37,228 bases of DNA, taken from positions 3,828 through 41,055 of the forward strand of contig NZ_JAENHM010000093.1 of NCBI RefSeq assembly GCF_016595245.1, read 5' to 3'. Shown in pieces: positions 1 through 7,439 of the stretch; positions within the stretch are counted from its first letter, which is position 1, and each line of letters starts with the position of its first letter. The notes under the pieces were generated by a model. It did not search any database, had not been told where the DNA came from, and saw only the letters and a program-made list of their open reading frames with translations. The translations under genes and the position numbers were made by a program. The stretch comes from Azospirillum endophyticum. GTDB lineage: Bacteria > Pseudomonadota > Alphaproteobacteria > Azospirillales > Azospirillaceae.

Positions 1-2
1 TC

Positions 3-449
3 AGCGACGATTTCTCCGCCTACATGATCGCGCACGCTATTGAACAACATGCGGCCGCCCCCGAGAACGGGATATTCCCCCCCGTCGATATGGAAGTGCG
101 CGTGCCGGTGCTCGCCGGTTCTGAGAGGCTGATGGGGTTCGCCATCAATTCCAATCACCCGGACACTCCCACCTGGTTGGTGGAGGTGGAGGCGCAATCC
201 GCCTTCGAAAGCGACGAAGCGTTCCTGCACCGGTTACGGTCCGTCCAGCACCACCTTGAACAGGCTCCGCGTCATAGTCGCTATCACGATTCCGACCGTG
301 CGGTGGTGGCCCTGACCTTGACCGATCACGCCGCCCGGTATGCCATGGAAGAGCTGGGGTTTCATCGCAAATTCACCGTTGAAAAGCATGTTCCCGGAGA
401 CCGGGACATCCGCACCCATGTCCGTGTCCTGAGCTACAGCATCGACTGA
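3..449 (+). CDS. Hypothetical protein, 5' end cut by window
   Basis: The reading frame is open from the first complete codon of the window and ends at TGA 447-449. The visible ATG at 24 may therefore be internal, and the true start probably lies outside. About 148 residues are visible. They are hydrophilic, with no signal peptide, membrane segment or motif that I recognise. The middle is acidic and His-rich (around HHLEQAPRHSRYHDSD). I cannot assign a function. Downstream DNA is an insertion-sequence remnant, so this gene sits at the edge of a disturbed segment. Confidence 0.5.
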   Translation, partial: SDDFSAYMIAHAIEQHAAAPENGIFPPVDMEVRVPVLAGSERLMGFAINSNHPDTPTWLVEVEAQSAFESDEAFLHRLRSVQHHLEQAPRHSRYHDSDRAVVALTLTDHAARYAMEELGFHRKFTVEKHVPGDRDIRTHVRVLSYSID

Positions 450-490
450 TATCGACGGCGTCTCGCTGATCGTCTGCAAAGTCGGGCGCC

Positions 491-645
491 TCATGATCGA
501 GCCACATGCCGGGGCATGATGGGGCTTTTCGCCATGTGGACCATGGTCGTGCCCGTTTCGGGGAGGCGTTCATAATCACGGGCGAGATGCCAAGAGCGGG
601 ACAGCCAAGCAAAGGGTCGTTCCACGCCCCACCGGATGCTGGAAC
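491..645 (-). pseudogene. IS5-family transposase remnant (C-terminal scrap)
   Basis: On the minus strand the last ~50 residues of an open frame read RWGVERPFAWLSRSWHLARD, then YERLPETG and a terminal VARS. This resembles the conserved C-terminal block of IS5/IS427-type DDE transposases (family pattern RRWVVERTFAWL..RRLAKDYE), which contains the catalytic Glu of the DDE triad. No preceding DDE domain is found upstream in this frame: the residues before the match are not transposase-like and the frame begins near 826. It is therefore a decayed fragment, not a mobile element. I could not identify terminal inverted repeats. The rest of 450-987 shows no convincing gene. Confidence 0.65.
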
Positions 646-987
646 CGGCGGCACGGTCCGTCACCGCTGCCAAGCCGATCTGATCGGCAATTGACAGCTC
701 GGGGCTGACGATATGTGAGCTTGGCACGGTTGCTCGCTGCTCAGCATCAGTTTGAAAAATTACCGCAATAAGAAAGGCCCTCCCACTCATACACATCGGG
801 CTATCGGAAGTGAGCGCCGCGGGCAACGGCGAAACATCCGGTTTCCGAACTCATCGGCCGACTTGAAGGAGAGCGATCGGAACGTGGTCGGTCCAGCCTT
901 CCTGTCGAGAGTGTTGTCGCTACCTTGCAGTTCCTCCTGCGGGAAGGCGTTCAGTGGCGTGGTCGTCGACGCGACATGATATTGCCT

Positions 988-1557
988 CTAGACTTGGATC
1001 TGCGCCTTCGGCACCAGCACGTCGGCGCAGATCGCCCGCACCACCTCGGCCCGGTCGGCGGCGGCGGCGGGGGCGAGCAGGCCCTGGCCGAAGGCGAAGG
1101 CATAGAACAGATAGGCGCGGGCGAAGGCTTGGTCGGGCGGCAGGCCCAGCGCCACGAACAGGCCGGCGACGCTGTGCAGGCGCTCGCGGTCGACCTCGGC
1201 GATCACGCTCTCCGCCTCGGGCGCGCGCCGCGCCCAGTCGCGCACCGCCAGCTCGATCGCCATGCCGCGCGGCTTGCTGCCGCCATAGAGCGCCAGCATG
1301 TCGCGCAGCTGCTGCGCCGGTGCGCGCCCGTCCAGCCGGGTCTGCTCCTTGATGGCGGCGATGCGACCCTGCTTCCAGCTGTCGAGCAGCGCATCCATCA
1401 GGTCGGTGCGGTCGCGGAAATGCCAGTAGAAGCTGCCCTTGGTGACCTTCAGGGCCTTCGCCAGCACCTCCACCCGCACCTTGTCGACGCCGCCTTCGGC
1501 CAGCGCCGCGAAGGCGGCCGCCAGCCAGGATTCGCGGTTCTTCGTCTTGGCTTCCAT
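988..1557 (-). CDS. TetR/AcrR-family transcriptional regulator
   Basis: A 189-residue one-component repressor-type protein. The N-terminal ~60 residues carry the TetR helix-turn-helix (VRVEVLAKALKVTKGSFYWH, then FRDRTDLMDALL), with the typical GSFYWHF recognition-helix signature. The rest is an all-helical ligand/dimer domain with no recognisable subfamily match, so the effector is unknown. It lies 77 bp downstream of the IclR/acyl-CoA-synthetase fusion gene on the same strand, with no obvious terminator between them, so the two may be co-transcribed. The start ATG is at 1555-1557, and length is normal for the family. Confidence 0.88.
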   Translation of the reverse strand: MEAKTKNRESWLAAAFAALAEGGVDKVRVEVLAKALKVTKGSFYWHFRDRTDLMDALLDSWKQGRIAAIKEQTRLDGRAPAQQLRDMLALYGGSKPRGMAIELAVRDWARRAPEAESVIAEVDRERLHSVAGLFVALGLPPDQAFARAYLFYAFAFGQGLLAPAAAADRAEVVRAICADVLVPKAQIQV

Positions 1558-1634
1558 ACCCGTCCTTCGCGCTCCCCCGGCTTCCGCAGCCGCATCCCGG
1601 ATGGCGATCTATACCCGAAAAGGGGCGGCGCTGC

Positions 1635-3359
1635 CTATTCGCCCTGCTGCATCTGGATCGCGTCGGACGCCTGGCCGCGGTAATGGATGTTGCCGTCGTC
1701 ATCCAGGAATGCGCGGTCGCCGGTCAGGTAGTAGCGCCGGCCGTGGCGGAAGCGCTTGGCGGTGCGCTCCGGGTCGTTGGCGTAGGCTTCGAACCAGAAC
1801 AGCGGCGAATGCTCCACGTCGATGGCGATCTCGCCGGCACCGCCCACCGGCGCCTCCCGCCCCTCGGGGTCGAGGATGACGACGCGGAAGCCCGGCATCG
1901 GCCGGCCGAGCGAGCCGCTGGGCGGCTGGACCGCCTCGCCGTCCTCCCGCCCGTCGGGATCGTAACGGTTGACGATGAAGATGCCGGTCTCGCGCTGGCC
2001 GTACTGGTCGAGCAGGGGGACCTTCACCGTGCGGTTGGCCCAGGCGATCAGGTCCGGCGGCAGCGGCTCGCCCACCACCGACAGGATGCGCAGCGCCAGC
2101 TGGTGCGACACGTCGGGGTCGGCGCCATGCCAGACACGGATCTGCGACGGCGCCGCGGTCAGGTTGGTGACGCCGAACTTGGTCAGCATGCGGTAGCCTT
2201 GCCGCACGTCGTAGGGGCCGTCGCAGAAGATCGTCGTCCGTCCCAGCAGCAGCGGCCCGACCAGCCCGTAATAGGCGCCATAGGCCCAGCCGGGATCGGC
2301 CATGTTCCAGTAGATATCGTCGTCGCGCAGATCGAGGCCGATGCGCATGTACTGCTCGATCCCCGACAGCGCCTTGACCGGAAGCGAGACGCCGAGCGGC
2401 GTCGGCTCGGACTCGGAGGTGTAGATCAGGGCGAAGGCGTCGCCTTCGCGGTAGCGCGCCACCTCGGCCAGCGGGGCGGCCTCGTGCAGCGAGGACCAGA
2501 AGGGAACGGCGTCGGGACCGAAGGCCTCGTCGCCCTCCACCGTCACCACCGGCCGGCTGTTGTCGCGCGGCACCTTGCGGCGCAGGAAGCCGTTGGTGAC
2601 GATCGCCCGCGCCGCGCTGTCGGCCAGCCGGTAGGCCACGGCGGAGGCCGTATAGGTGGTGAACAGCGGCATGTAGACGCCGCCCAGCCGCCAGATCGCC
2701 AGCGCGGTGATCAGCAGTTCCGGCCCCTTGGGCAGCAGCACCGCCACCCGGTCGCCCCGTCCCACCCCCATGCCGGTCAGCACGGCGGCGAAACGTGCCG
2801 AATCGCGGGCCAACCGGGCGAAGCTCAGCTCCGTCGTCTGTCCCGCCACGCTTTCATGCAGCAGCGCCGCCCGCGCACCGTCGGCGGCGCGGACATGGCG
2901 GTCGCACAGCAGCGTCGCCAGCGCGATGGACTCGCCGCGATATTCCGGCCGCAGGAAAGCCGAGGGCCGCGCCAGCAGGGCGGGCGGTGCGGGCTGTACC
3001 GCCGGCGGCGTTGCAGGTGCCGCGGCCTCCGGCGGTTGGTGGGGCGGGGCAGGGGGTGCCGGCGGGCGATGGCGCAAGGACGCCAGATCGCCCAGCACCA
3101 CCAGATCGGGGCCCGGGTGATAGCGCTTGCTGCGGGCGTCCTGCTCCACCAGCCCTTCGCGGGCCAGCGCCATCAGCAGCCGGTGCGCGGTCGCCTTCGA
3201 CAATCCGACGCCGGTCATCAGGTCGGCCAGCCGCGCGCCGTCGGTTTCGGCATCGGCGACCGCGCGCAGCAGGGCGATGGCGCGCTCCAGGCTCTGGGTG
3301 CCTCCCGCCGCGTTCGGAGCGGGGACGATCTCGGCGTGGTCGTTCATGAGGTCCATCAT
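1635..3359 (-). CDS. IclR-type HTH fused to lidless acyl-CoA synthetase-like domain
   Basis: Chosen start ATG 3357-3359 gives 574 residues; ATGs at 3356 and 3347 are also possible, and none has a strong ribosome site. Residues ~21-90 match the IclR winged HTH (TQSLERAIALLRAVAD, GLSKATAHRLLMAL, then GLVEQD and YHPGPDLVVLG). A Pro/Ala-rich linker follows (~97-131). Residues ~132-574 match medium-chain/benzoate-type AMP-forming synthetases: DIYWNMADPGWAYGAYYGL, YGQRETG at ~453-459 and YLTGD at ~544-548. Two catalytic elements are absent. The phosphate-binding motif, normally YTSGTTGxPKGV, reads YTSESEPTPLGV (313-324), losing its glycines and lysine. The protein also stops at the A8 hinge (GQASDAIQMQQGE), so the ~110-residue lid with the catalytic lysine is missing. 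The usual IclR effector domain is missing too. I infer a regulator that senses ligand through a dead synthetase. It is divergent from the importer operon. Confidence 0.85.
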   Translation of the reverse strand: MMDLMNDHAEIVPAPNAAGGTQSLERAIALLRAVADAETDGARLADLMTGVGLSKATAHRLLMALAREGLVEQDARSKRYHPGPDLVVLGDLASLRHRPPAPPAPPHQPPEAAAPATPPAVQPAPPALLARPSAFLRPEYRGESIALATLLCDRHVRAADGARAALLHESVAGQTTELSFARLARDSARFAAVLTGMGVGRGDRVAVLLPKGPELLITALAIWRLGGVYMPLFTTYTASAVAYRLADSAARAIVTNGFLRRKVPRDNSRPVVTVEGDEAFGPDAVPFWSSLHEAAPLAEVARYREGDAFALIYTSESEPTPLGVSLPVKALSGIEQYMRIGLDLRDDDIYWNMADPGWAYGAYYGLVGPLLLGRTTIFCDGPYDVRQGYRMLTKFGVTNLTAAPSQIRVWHGADPDVSHQLALRILSVVGEPLPPDLIAWANRTVKVPLLDQYGQRETGIFIVNRYDPDGREDGEAVQPPSGSLGRPMPGFRVVILDPEGREAPVGGAGEIAIDVEHSPLFWFEAYANDPERTAKRFRHGRRYYLTGDRAFLDDDGNIHYRGQASDAIQMQQGE

Positions 3360-3376
3360 ATGGACCACGTGTCCAC
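3350..3376. promoter_or_regulatory. Overlapping palindromic operators A and B
   Basis: Site A, GGTCCATCATATGGACC (3350-3366), is an inverted repeat with GGTCCA/TGGACC arms. Site B, TGGACCACGTGTCCA (3361-3375), shares the TGGACC half and forms its own TGGAC/GTCCA palindrome. Site A covers the putative start codon of the IclR fusion gene. Short palindromes of this size are typical of IclR-family binding sites, so autoregulation is likely. Binding is inferred, not shown. Confidence 0.7.
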
Positions 3377-3415
3377 TTGTCGCGTCGAAAAACATGCATT
3401 GGCGGAATGTCAGTG

Positions 3416-3445
3416 TTGAAAACAGAACGAACCCCGGTATATAGT
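3416..3445 (+). promoter_or_regulatory. Candidate sigma-70-type promoter for livG operon
   Basis: TTGAAA at 3416-3421 could be a -35 element. TATATA at 3438-3443 (16-bp spacer) or TATAGT at 3440-3445 (18-bp spacer) could be the -10. Transcription would begin near 3450, placing the palindrome at 3466-3482 just downstream of the start site, where a bound repressor would block elongation. This is pattern-based only. Confidence 0.45.
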
Positions 3446-3465
3446 GCGGAAGTTGCTCATGAAAC

Positions 3466-3482
3466 GGTCCACAATATGGACC
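3466..3482. promoter_or_regulatory. Palindromic operator C in front of livG
   Basis: GGTCCACAATATGGACC differs from site A at only two of 17 positions, both in the centre, and has the same GGTCCA/TGGACC arms and spacing. It lies 65 bp upstream of the livG start. A near-identical palindrome at each of two divergent gene starts is the classic layout for a local regulator, here most likely the IclR fusion protein. Confidence 0.72.
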
Positions 3483-3547
3483 TCGCCGGCCGACAAAGAG
3501 CCGGGTCGTGACCCCGAGACGCGGTAAAAACAGCAACGGAGGAGGAA

Positions 3548-4441
3548 ATGTCAGGCGCGCCCGTCGCACCGCACCCCGGCCCTGCCCAGAATTCGCCCGC
3601 CACCCAGGCGGAGACCATCTTCGAGGCTCGGGGCGTCAATCTGCGCTTCGGGGGCGTCCATGCGCTGACCGATGTCAGTTTCGGTATCCGCAAGGGGGAG
3701 CTGTTTTCGATCATCGGCCCGAACGGGGCCGGCAAGACCTCGATGGTCAACTGCATCTCCGGCCGCTACCGGCCGACCGACGGCCGGGTCTATTTCAAGG
3801 GCCGCGACGTGACGGGGATGACCCCGAACCACCGCGCGGCGCTCGGCATCGGCCGCACCTTCCAGAACCTGGCGCTGTTCGGGCACATGACCGTGCTCGA
3901 CAACATCATGGTCGGGCGCCACCACCTGCTGAAGAACAACTTCCTGACCGGCCCGCTCTATTGGCTGACCGGCGCCCGCAAGGAGGAACTGGCCCACCGC
4001 CGCGAGGTGGAGGAGATCATCGACTTCCTTGAAATCCAGCATGTGCGCAAGGCCACCGCCGGCACCCTGTCCTACGGCCTGCGCAAGCGGGTGGAACTTG
4101 CCCGTGCCATCGCGCTGAAGCCGGACCTGATCCTGCTGGACGAGCCGATGGCCGGCATGAACCTGGAAGAGAAGGAGGACATGGCCCGCTACATCGTCGA
4201 CCTGAACGAGGAGTTCGGCATGACCGTGGTCATGATCGAACACGACATGGGCGTGGTGATGGACATCTCGCACCGGGTGATGGTGCTGGAGTTCGGCAAG
4301 AAGATCGCCGAAGGCAGGCCGGAGGAGGTGCTGGCCGACCCCCGCGTCCGCCGCGCCTATCTCGGCGAGGACGATGACGAGGAGGCGTCCGCCACCGCTT
4401 CGCCCGCCACCGTTCCCCCGCCCCGGAAGGAGGTCGCGTGA
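3548..4441 (+). CDS. livG: ABC importer ATP-binding protein, LivG type
   Basis: One of two ATPases of a branched-chain-amino-acid-type (HAAT family) ABC importer. Of 297 residues, Walker A GPNGAGKT lies at ~57-64. The signature region is LSYGLRKRVELARA, the usual LivG form rather than LSGGQ. Walker B LILLDEP and a switch His (MIEHDMG) are present. A ~20-residue N-terminal extension and an acidic Ala/Pro-rich tail (after YLGEDDDEE) flank the core. GGAGG sits just upstream of the ATG. This is the first gene of the cluster, and its stop overlaps the ligase start. The Liv name reflects family only. With two ligase-family genes in the cluster, the substrate may be an aromatic or other carboxylic acid rather than leucine. 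Confidence 0.92.
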   Translation: MSGAPVAPHPGPAQNSPATQAETIFEARGVNLRFGGVHALTDVSFGIRKGELFSIIGPNGAGKTSMVNCISGRYRPTDGRVYFKGRDVTGMTPNHRAALGIGRTFQNLALFGHMTVLDNIMVGRHHLLKNNFLTGPLYWLTGARKEELAHRREVEEIIDFLEIQHVRKATAGTLSYGLRKRVELARAIALKPDLILLDEPMAGMNLEEKEDMARYIVDLNEEFGMTVVMIEHDMGVVMDISHRVMVLEFGKKIAEGRPEEVLADPRVRRAYLGEDDDEEASATASPATVPPPRKEVA

Positions 4442-6387
4442 TGACGGCGTCCCACAGCCTTCCCGATCTGGCCGTCCACGACACCCTGCCGAAGCTGGTG
4501 GCTCTGCACGCCCGCGACCATGGCGGCGACATTGCCATGCGCGAGAAGGATTTCGGCATCTGGCGCACCTTCACCTGGAGCCAGGTCCATGCCCGCGTCC
4601 GCGCCTTCGCGCTCGGCATGACCAAGCTCGGCGTCGTGCCGGGCGAAGTGGTCGGGCTGCTCGGCGACAACCGCCCCGACTGGGTGATGGGCGAGGTCGC
4701 GACCCATGCGGTGCGCGGCTACAGCCTGGGCATCTACCGCGACGCGCTGGACGAGGAGGTCGCCTACCTCATCACCTATGCCGACGTGAAGGTGGTGTTC
4801 GCCGAGGACGAGGAGCAGGTCGACAAGCTCCTCAACCTCGCCGACCGGCTGCCGACCCTGCAGCACATCATCTATTCCGACCCGCGCGGCATGCGCAAAT
4901 ACCACGATCCCCGCCTGATGCCGGTCACCGAGCTGGTGGCGATGGGCGAGGCGCTGCTGGCCGCGCAGCCGGATCTCTACGACCGCATGGTAGCATCGAC
5001 CAAGGGCGAGGAGGTGGCGATCCTCTGCACCACGTCGGGCACCACGTCGAACCCGAAGATGGCGATGCTGCCGGCCGGACGCCTGATCCGCCATGTCGCC
5101 AGCTACCTGTCGGCCGATCCCAAGGGGCCGGAGGACGAGTATGTCTCGGTCCTGCCGCTGTCCTGGATCATGGAGCAGGTCTATGCCGTCGGCATGGGGA
5201 TCGTGTCGCGGATGCGCGTGAACTTCGTCGAGGAAGCCGAGACGATGATGCACGATTTCCGCGAGATCGGGCCGACCTTCGTCCTGTTCGCGCCGCGCCT
5301 GTGGGAGGCGATCGCCGCCGACGTGCGCGCCCGCATGATGGATGCCTCGCCCTTCAAGCAGAAGATGTTCGAACTGGGCATGAAGCTGGGGCTGGAGGCG
5401 CTGGCCAAGGGTCAGCGCTCGACGATGGCCGATGCGATCCTGTTCAAGGCGCTGCGCGACCGGCTGGGCTTCACCAACCTGAGATCGGCGGCGACCGGCG
5501 GCGCGGCGCTCGGCCCCGACACCTTCAAGTTCTTCCAGGCTCTCGGCGTCCCGCTGCGCCAGATCTACGGCCAGACCGAGACGATGGGCGCCTACACCGT
5601 CCACCGCGGCACCGACGTCGATTTCGACACGGTCGGCGTGCCGTTCGACGACGGCGTGCAGGTCAAGGTGATCGACCCCGACCACAACGGCGTCGGCGAG
5701 ATCGTCACCACCCATCCCAACATGTTCGCCGGCTATTACCGGAACGAGAGCGCGACCGTCGCCGACATGCGCGACGGCTGGATGCACACCGGCGATGCCG
5801 GCTTCTTCGACAAGAAGGGCCATCTGGTCATCATCGACCGCATCAAGGACATCGCCACCACCGCGCGGGGCGACCGCTTCAGCCCGCAATACATCGAGAA
5901 CAAGCTGAAGTTCAGCCCTTATGTGGCCGAGGCGGTGATCCTGGGCGACAAGCGCGACTATCTGTCGGCGATCGTCTGCATCCGCTTCTCCATCGTCTCG
6001 AAATGGGCGGAGAAGAACCGCATCGCCTTCACGACGTATTCCGACCTGTCCTCGAAGCCGGAAGTCTACGAGCTGCTGCGCAGCGAGGTGGAGCGGGTCA
6101 ACCAGACCCTGCCGGAATACCAGCGCATCTCCAAGTTCCTGCTGCTCTACAAGGAGCTGGACGCCGACGACGGCGAGCTGACCCGCACCCGCAAGGTGCG
6201 CCGCGGCGTCGTCGCCGAGAAATACGGCACCATCATCGACAGCATCTATGCCGGCCAGCCGAAGATCGACGTCGACACGACGATCGCCTTCCAGGACGGC
6301 ACCAAGCAGCGCATCCGCACGACGCTGACCGTCATCGACCTCGTGCCCGGCGCCGCGGTGAAGAAGCCGCAGCCGGTTGCGGCGTGA
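4441..6387 (+). CDS. AMP-dependent long-chain acyl-CoA synthetase (FadD/FAA1-like)
   Basis: Predicted to adenylate a carboxylic acid and transfer it to CoA. Of 648 residues, the phosphate-binding motif TTSGTTSNPKMAML lies at ~195-208. YGQTETMGAY is at ~376-385. The aspartate motif WMHTGDAGFFDKKGHL and the hinge DRIKD are near 447-470. The C-terminal lid carries ELTRTRKVRRGVV, with the Lys/Arg pattern of the long-chain FAA1-type subgroup. All core motifs look intact. The ATG at 4441 overlaps the livG stop (TGATG), with AAGGAGG seven bases upstream; an in-frame GTG at 4438 is less well spaced. Placement between livG and livH suggests it activates the imported compound. Substrate chain or ring type cannot be read from sequence. 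Confidence 0.92.
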   Translation: MTASHSLPDLAVHDTLPKLVALHARDHGGDIAMREKDFGIWRTFTWSQVHARVRAFALGMTKLGVVPGEVVGLLGDNRPDWVMGEVATHAVRGYSLGIYRDALDEEVAYLITYADVKVVFAEDEEQVDKLLNLADRLPTLQHIIYSDPRGMRKYHDPRLMPVTELVAMGEALLAAQPDLYDRMVASTKGEEVAILCTTSGTTSNPKMAMLPAGRLIRHVASYLSADPKGPEDEYVSVLPLSWIMEQVYAVGMGIVSRMRVNFVEEAETMMHDFREIGPTFVLFAPRLWEAIAADVRARMMDASPFKQKMFELGMKLGLEALAKGQRSTMADAILFKALRDRLGFTNLRSAATGGAALGPDTFKFFQALGVPLRQIYGQTETMGAYTVHRGTDVDFDTVGVPFDDGVQVKVIDPDHNGVGEIVTTHPNMFAGYYRNESATVADMRDGWMHTGDAGFFDKKGHLVIIDRIKDIATTARGDRFSPQYIENKLKFSPYVAEAVILGDKRDYLSAIVCIRFSIVSKWAEKNRIAFTTYSDLSSKPEVYELLRSEVERVNQTLPEYQRISKFLLLYKELDADDGELTRTRKVRRGVVAEKYGTIIDSIYAGQPKIDVDTTIAFQDGTKQRIRTTLTVIDLVPGAAVKKPQPVAA

Positions 6388-6408
6388 CGCTCATGCACAC
6401 AGGAAAAA

Positions 6409-6512
6409 CCCCTCTCCCCCCCGGGGAGAGGATGGGTGAGGGGGATCCGCCTGCCGGACGCTCCTCGCCATGCATCCCCCTCACCCTAACCCTCTCCCCA
6501 GGGGGGAGAGGG
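6409..6512. repeat. Intergenic palindromic repeat (CCCTCTCC family)
   Basis: A C/G-rich imperfect inverted repeat fills the ligase-livH gap. The left half (CCCCTCTCCCCCCGGGGAGA, then GGGTGAGGGGGA) is mirrored by the right half (TCCCCCTCACCCTAACCCTC, then CCCAGGGGGGAGAGGG). It would form a strong hairpin in RNA inside the operon. Read in one frame it encodes the HPNPLPRGERE-type peptide that often produces false N-terminal extensions in annotations. Confidence 0.85.
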
Positions 6513-6544
6513 AACCGCATGAAATTTTCGGGCGAGGCCACGCC

Positions 6545-7432
6545 ATGACCCTTCTCTTCCAGCTTCTCGTCAACGGCCTGATCGTCGGCGCGCTGTACGG
6601 CGTGGTCGCCATGTCCTTCGTACTGATCTACAAGGCCAGCCGCATCGTCAACTTCGCCCAGGGCGAATTCCTGCTGATCGGCGCCTGGACCTGCTGGTGG
6701 CTGCTGACCAGCTGGCAGCTGCCCTTCTGGCTGGGTTTCCCGATCACGCTGGTCTTCATGCTGGCCTTCGGCGTCATCCTGCAGGTCGTCGTGCTGCGGC
6801 CGATGATCGGCGAGCCGATCATCTCGGTCATCATGGTGACCATCGGCCTGTCCATCGTCTTCCAGGCGGCAATGAAGTGGATGTTCGGCGTCTTCGCCAA
6901 GCCCTTCCCGCAGATCTTCGCCCATGCCACCATGAACGTCTTCGGGCTGCAGGTGCAGACGGTCTACGTCGTCTCGCTCGGCATCTCGCTGCTGATCATG
7001 GCGGGCTTCGGCTGGTTCTTCAAATACTCGCGCCTCGGGCTGGCCATGCGGGCCACCGCCTTCGACCAGCAGGTGGCGCAGTCGCTCGGCATCTCGGTGC
7101 GCCAGATGTTCGCGATGAGCTGGGCGATCTCCGCCATGGTGTCGGCGGTGGCCGGCGTCACCGTCGGCGTCGTCAACGGCGTGTCGTCGGCGCTGTCCTT
7201 CTTCGGCATCAAGGTCTTCCCGGCGGTGATCCTCGGCGGGCTGGACAGCGTCATCGGCGCGGTCGTCGGCGGGCTGATCGTCGGCGTGCTGGAGAACATG
7301 GCGCACTACCTGGACAGCCAGTGGTTGAACTGGGGCAACATGTACGAGATCGCGCCCTTCTACGTCCTGATCGTCATCCTGATGATCAAGCCATACGGCC
7401 TGTTCGGCACCAAAGACATCGAGCGCGTGTGA
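6545..7432 (+). CDS. livH: ABC importer permease, LivH type
   Basis: An inner-membrane permease of the HAAT ABC importer. It has 295 residues with about eight hydrophobic segments, beginning MTLLFQLLVNGLIVGALYGV. The conserved LivH landmark NFAQGEFLLIGAW is near residues 38-50, and the EAA-like cytoplasmic loop SRLGLAMRATAFDQQVAQ is in the middle. I chose the ATG at 6545. An ATG at 6470 would add 25 residues, but these come entirely from the upstream palindromic repeat. It pairs with LivM, encoded 7 bp downstream. Confidence 0.93.
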   Translation: MTLLFQLLVNGLIVGALYGVVAMSFVLIYKASRIVNFAQGEFLLIGAWTCWWLLTSWQLPFWLGFPITLVFMLAFGVILQVVVLRPMIGEPIISVIMVTIGLSIVFQAAMKWMFGVFAKPFPQIFAHATMNVFGLQVQTVYVVSLGISLLIMAGFGWFFKYSRLGLAMRATAFDQQVAQSLGISVRQMFAMSWAISAMVSAVAGVTVGVVNGVSSALSFFGIKVFPAVILGGLDSVIGAVVGGLIVGVLENMAHYLDSQWLNWGNMYEIAPFYVLIVILMIKPYGLFGTKDIERV

Positions 7433-7439
7433 GGCCAAA

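Noticed and set aside
450..987. Small open frames on both strands near the transposase scrap
   Set aside because: Apart from the transposase C-terminal block, none has family resemblance, ribosome site or consistent codon bias.
1560..1634. Possible frameshifted remainder of the synthetase lid after the IclR fusion gene
   Set aside because: Only 77 bp separate the stop from the TetR start, far too little for a ~110-residue lid, and no frame there shows lid motifs.
6470..6544. 25-residue N-terminal extension of LivH
   Set aside because: It is encoded by the palindromic repeat (HPNPLPRGER type) and is absent from the LivH family pattern.
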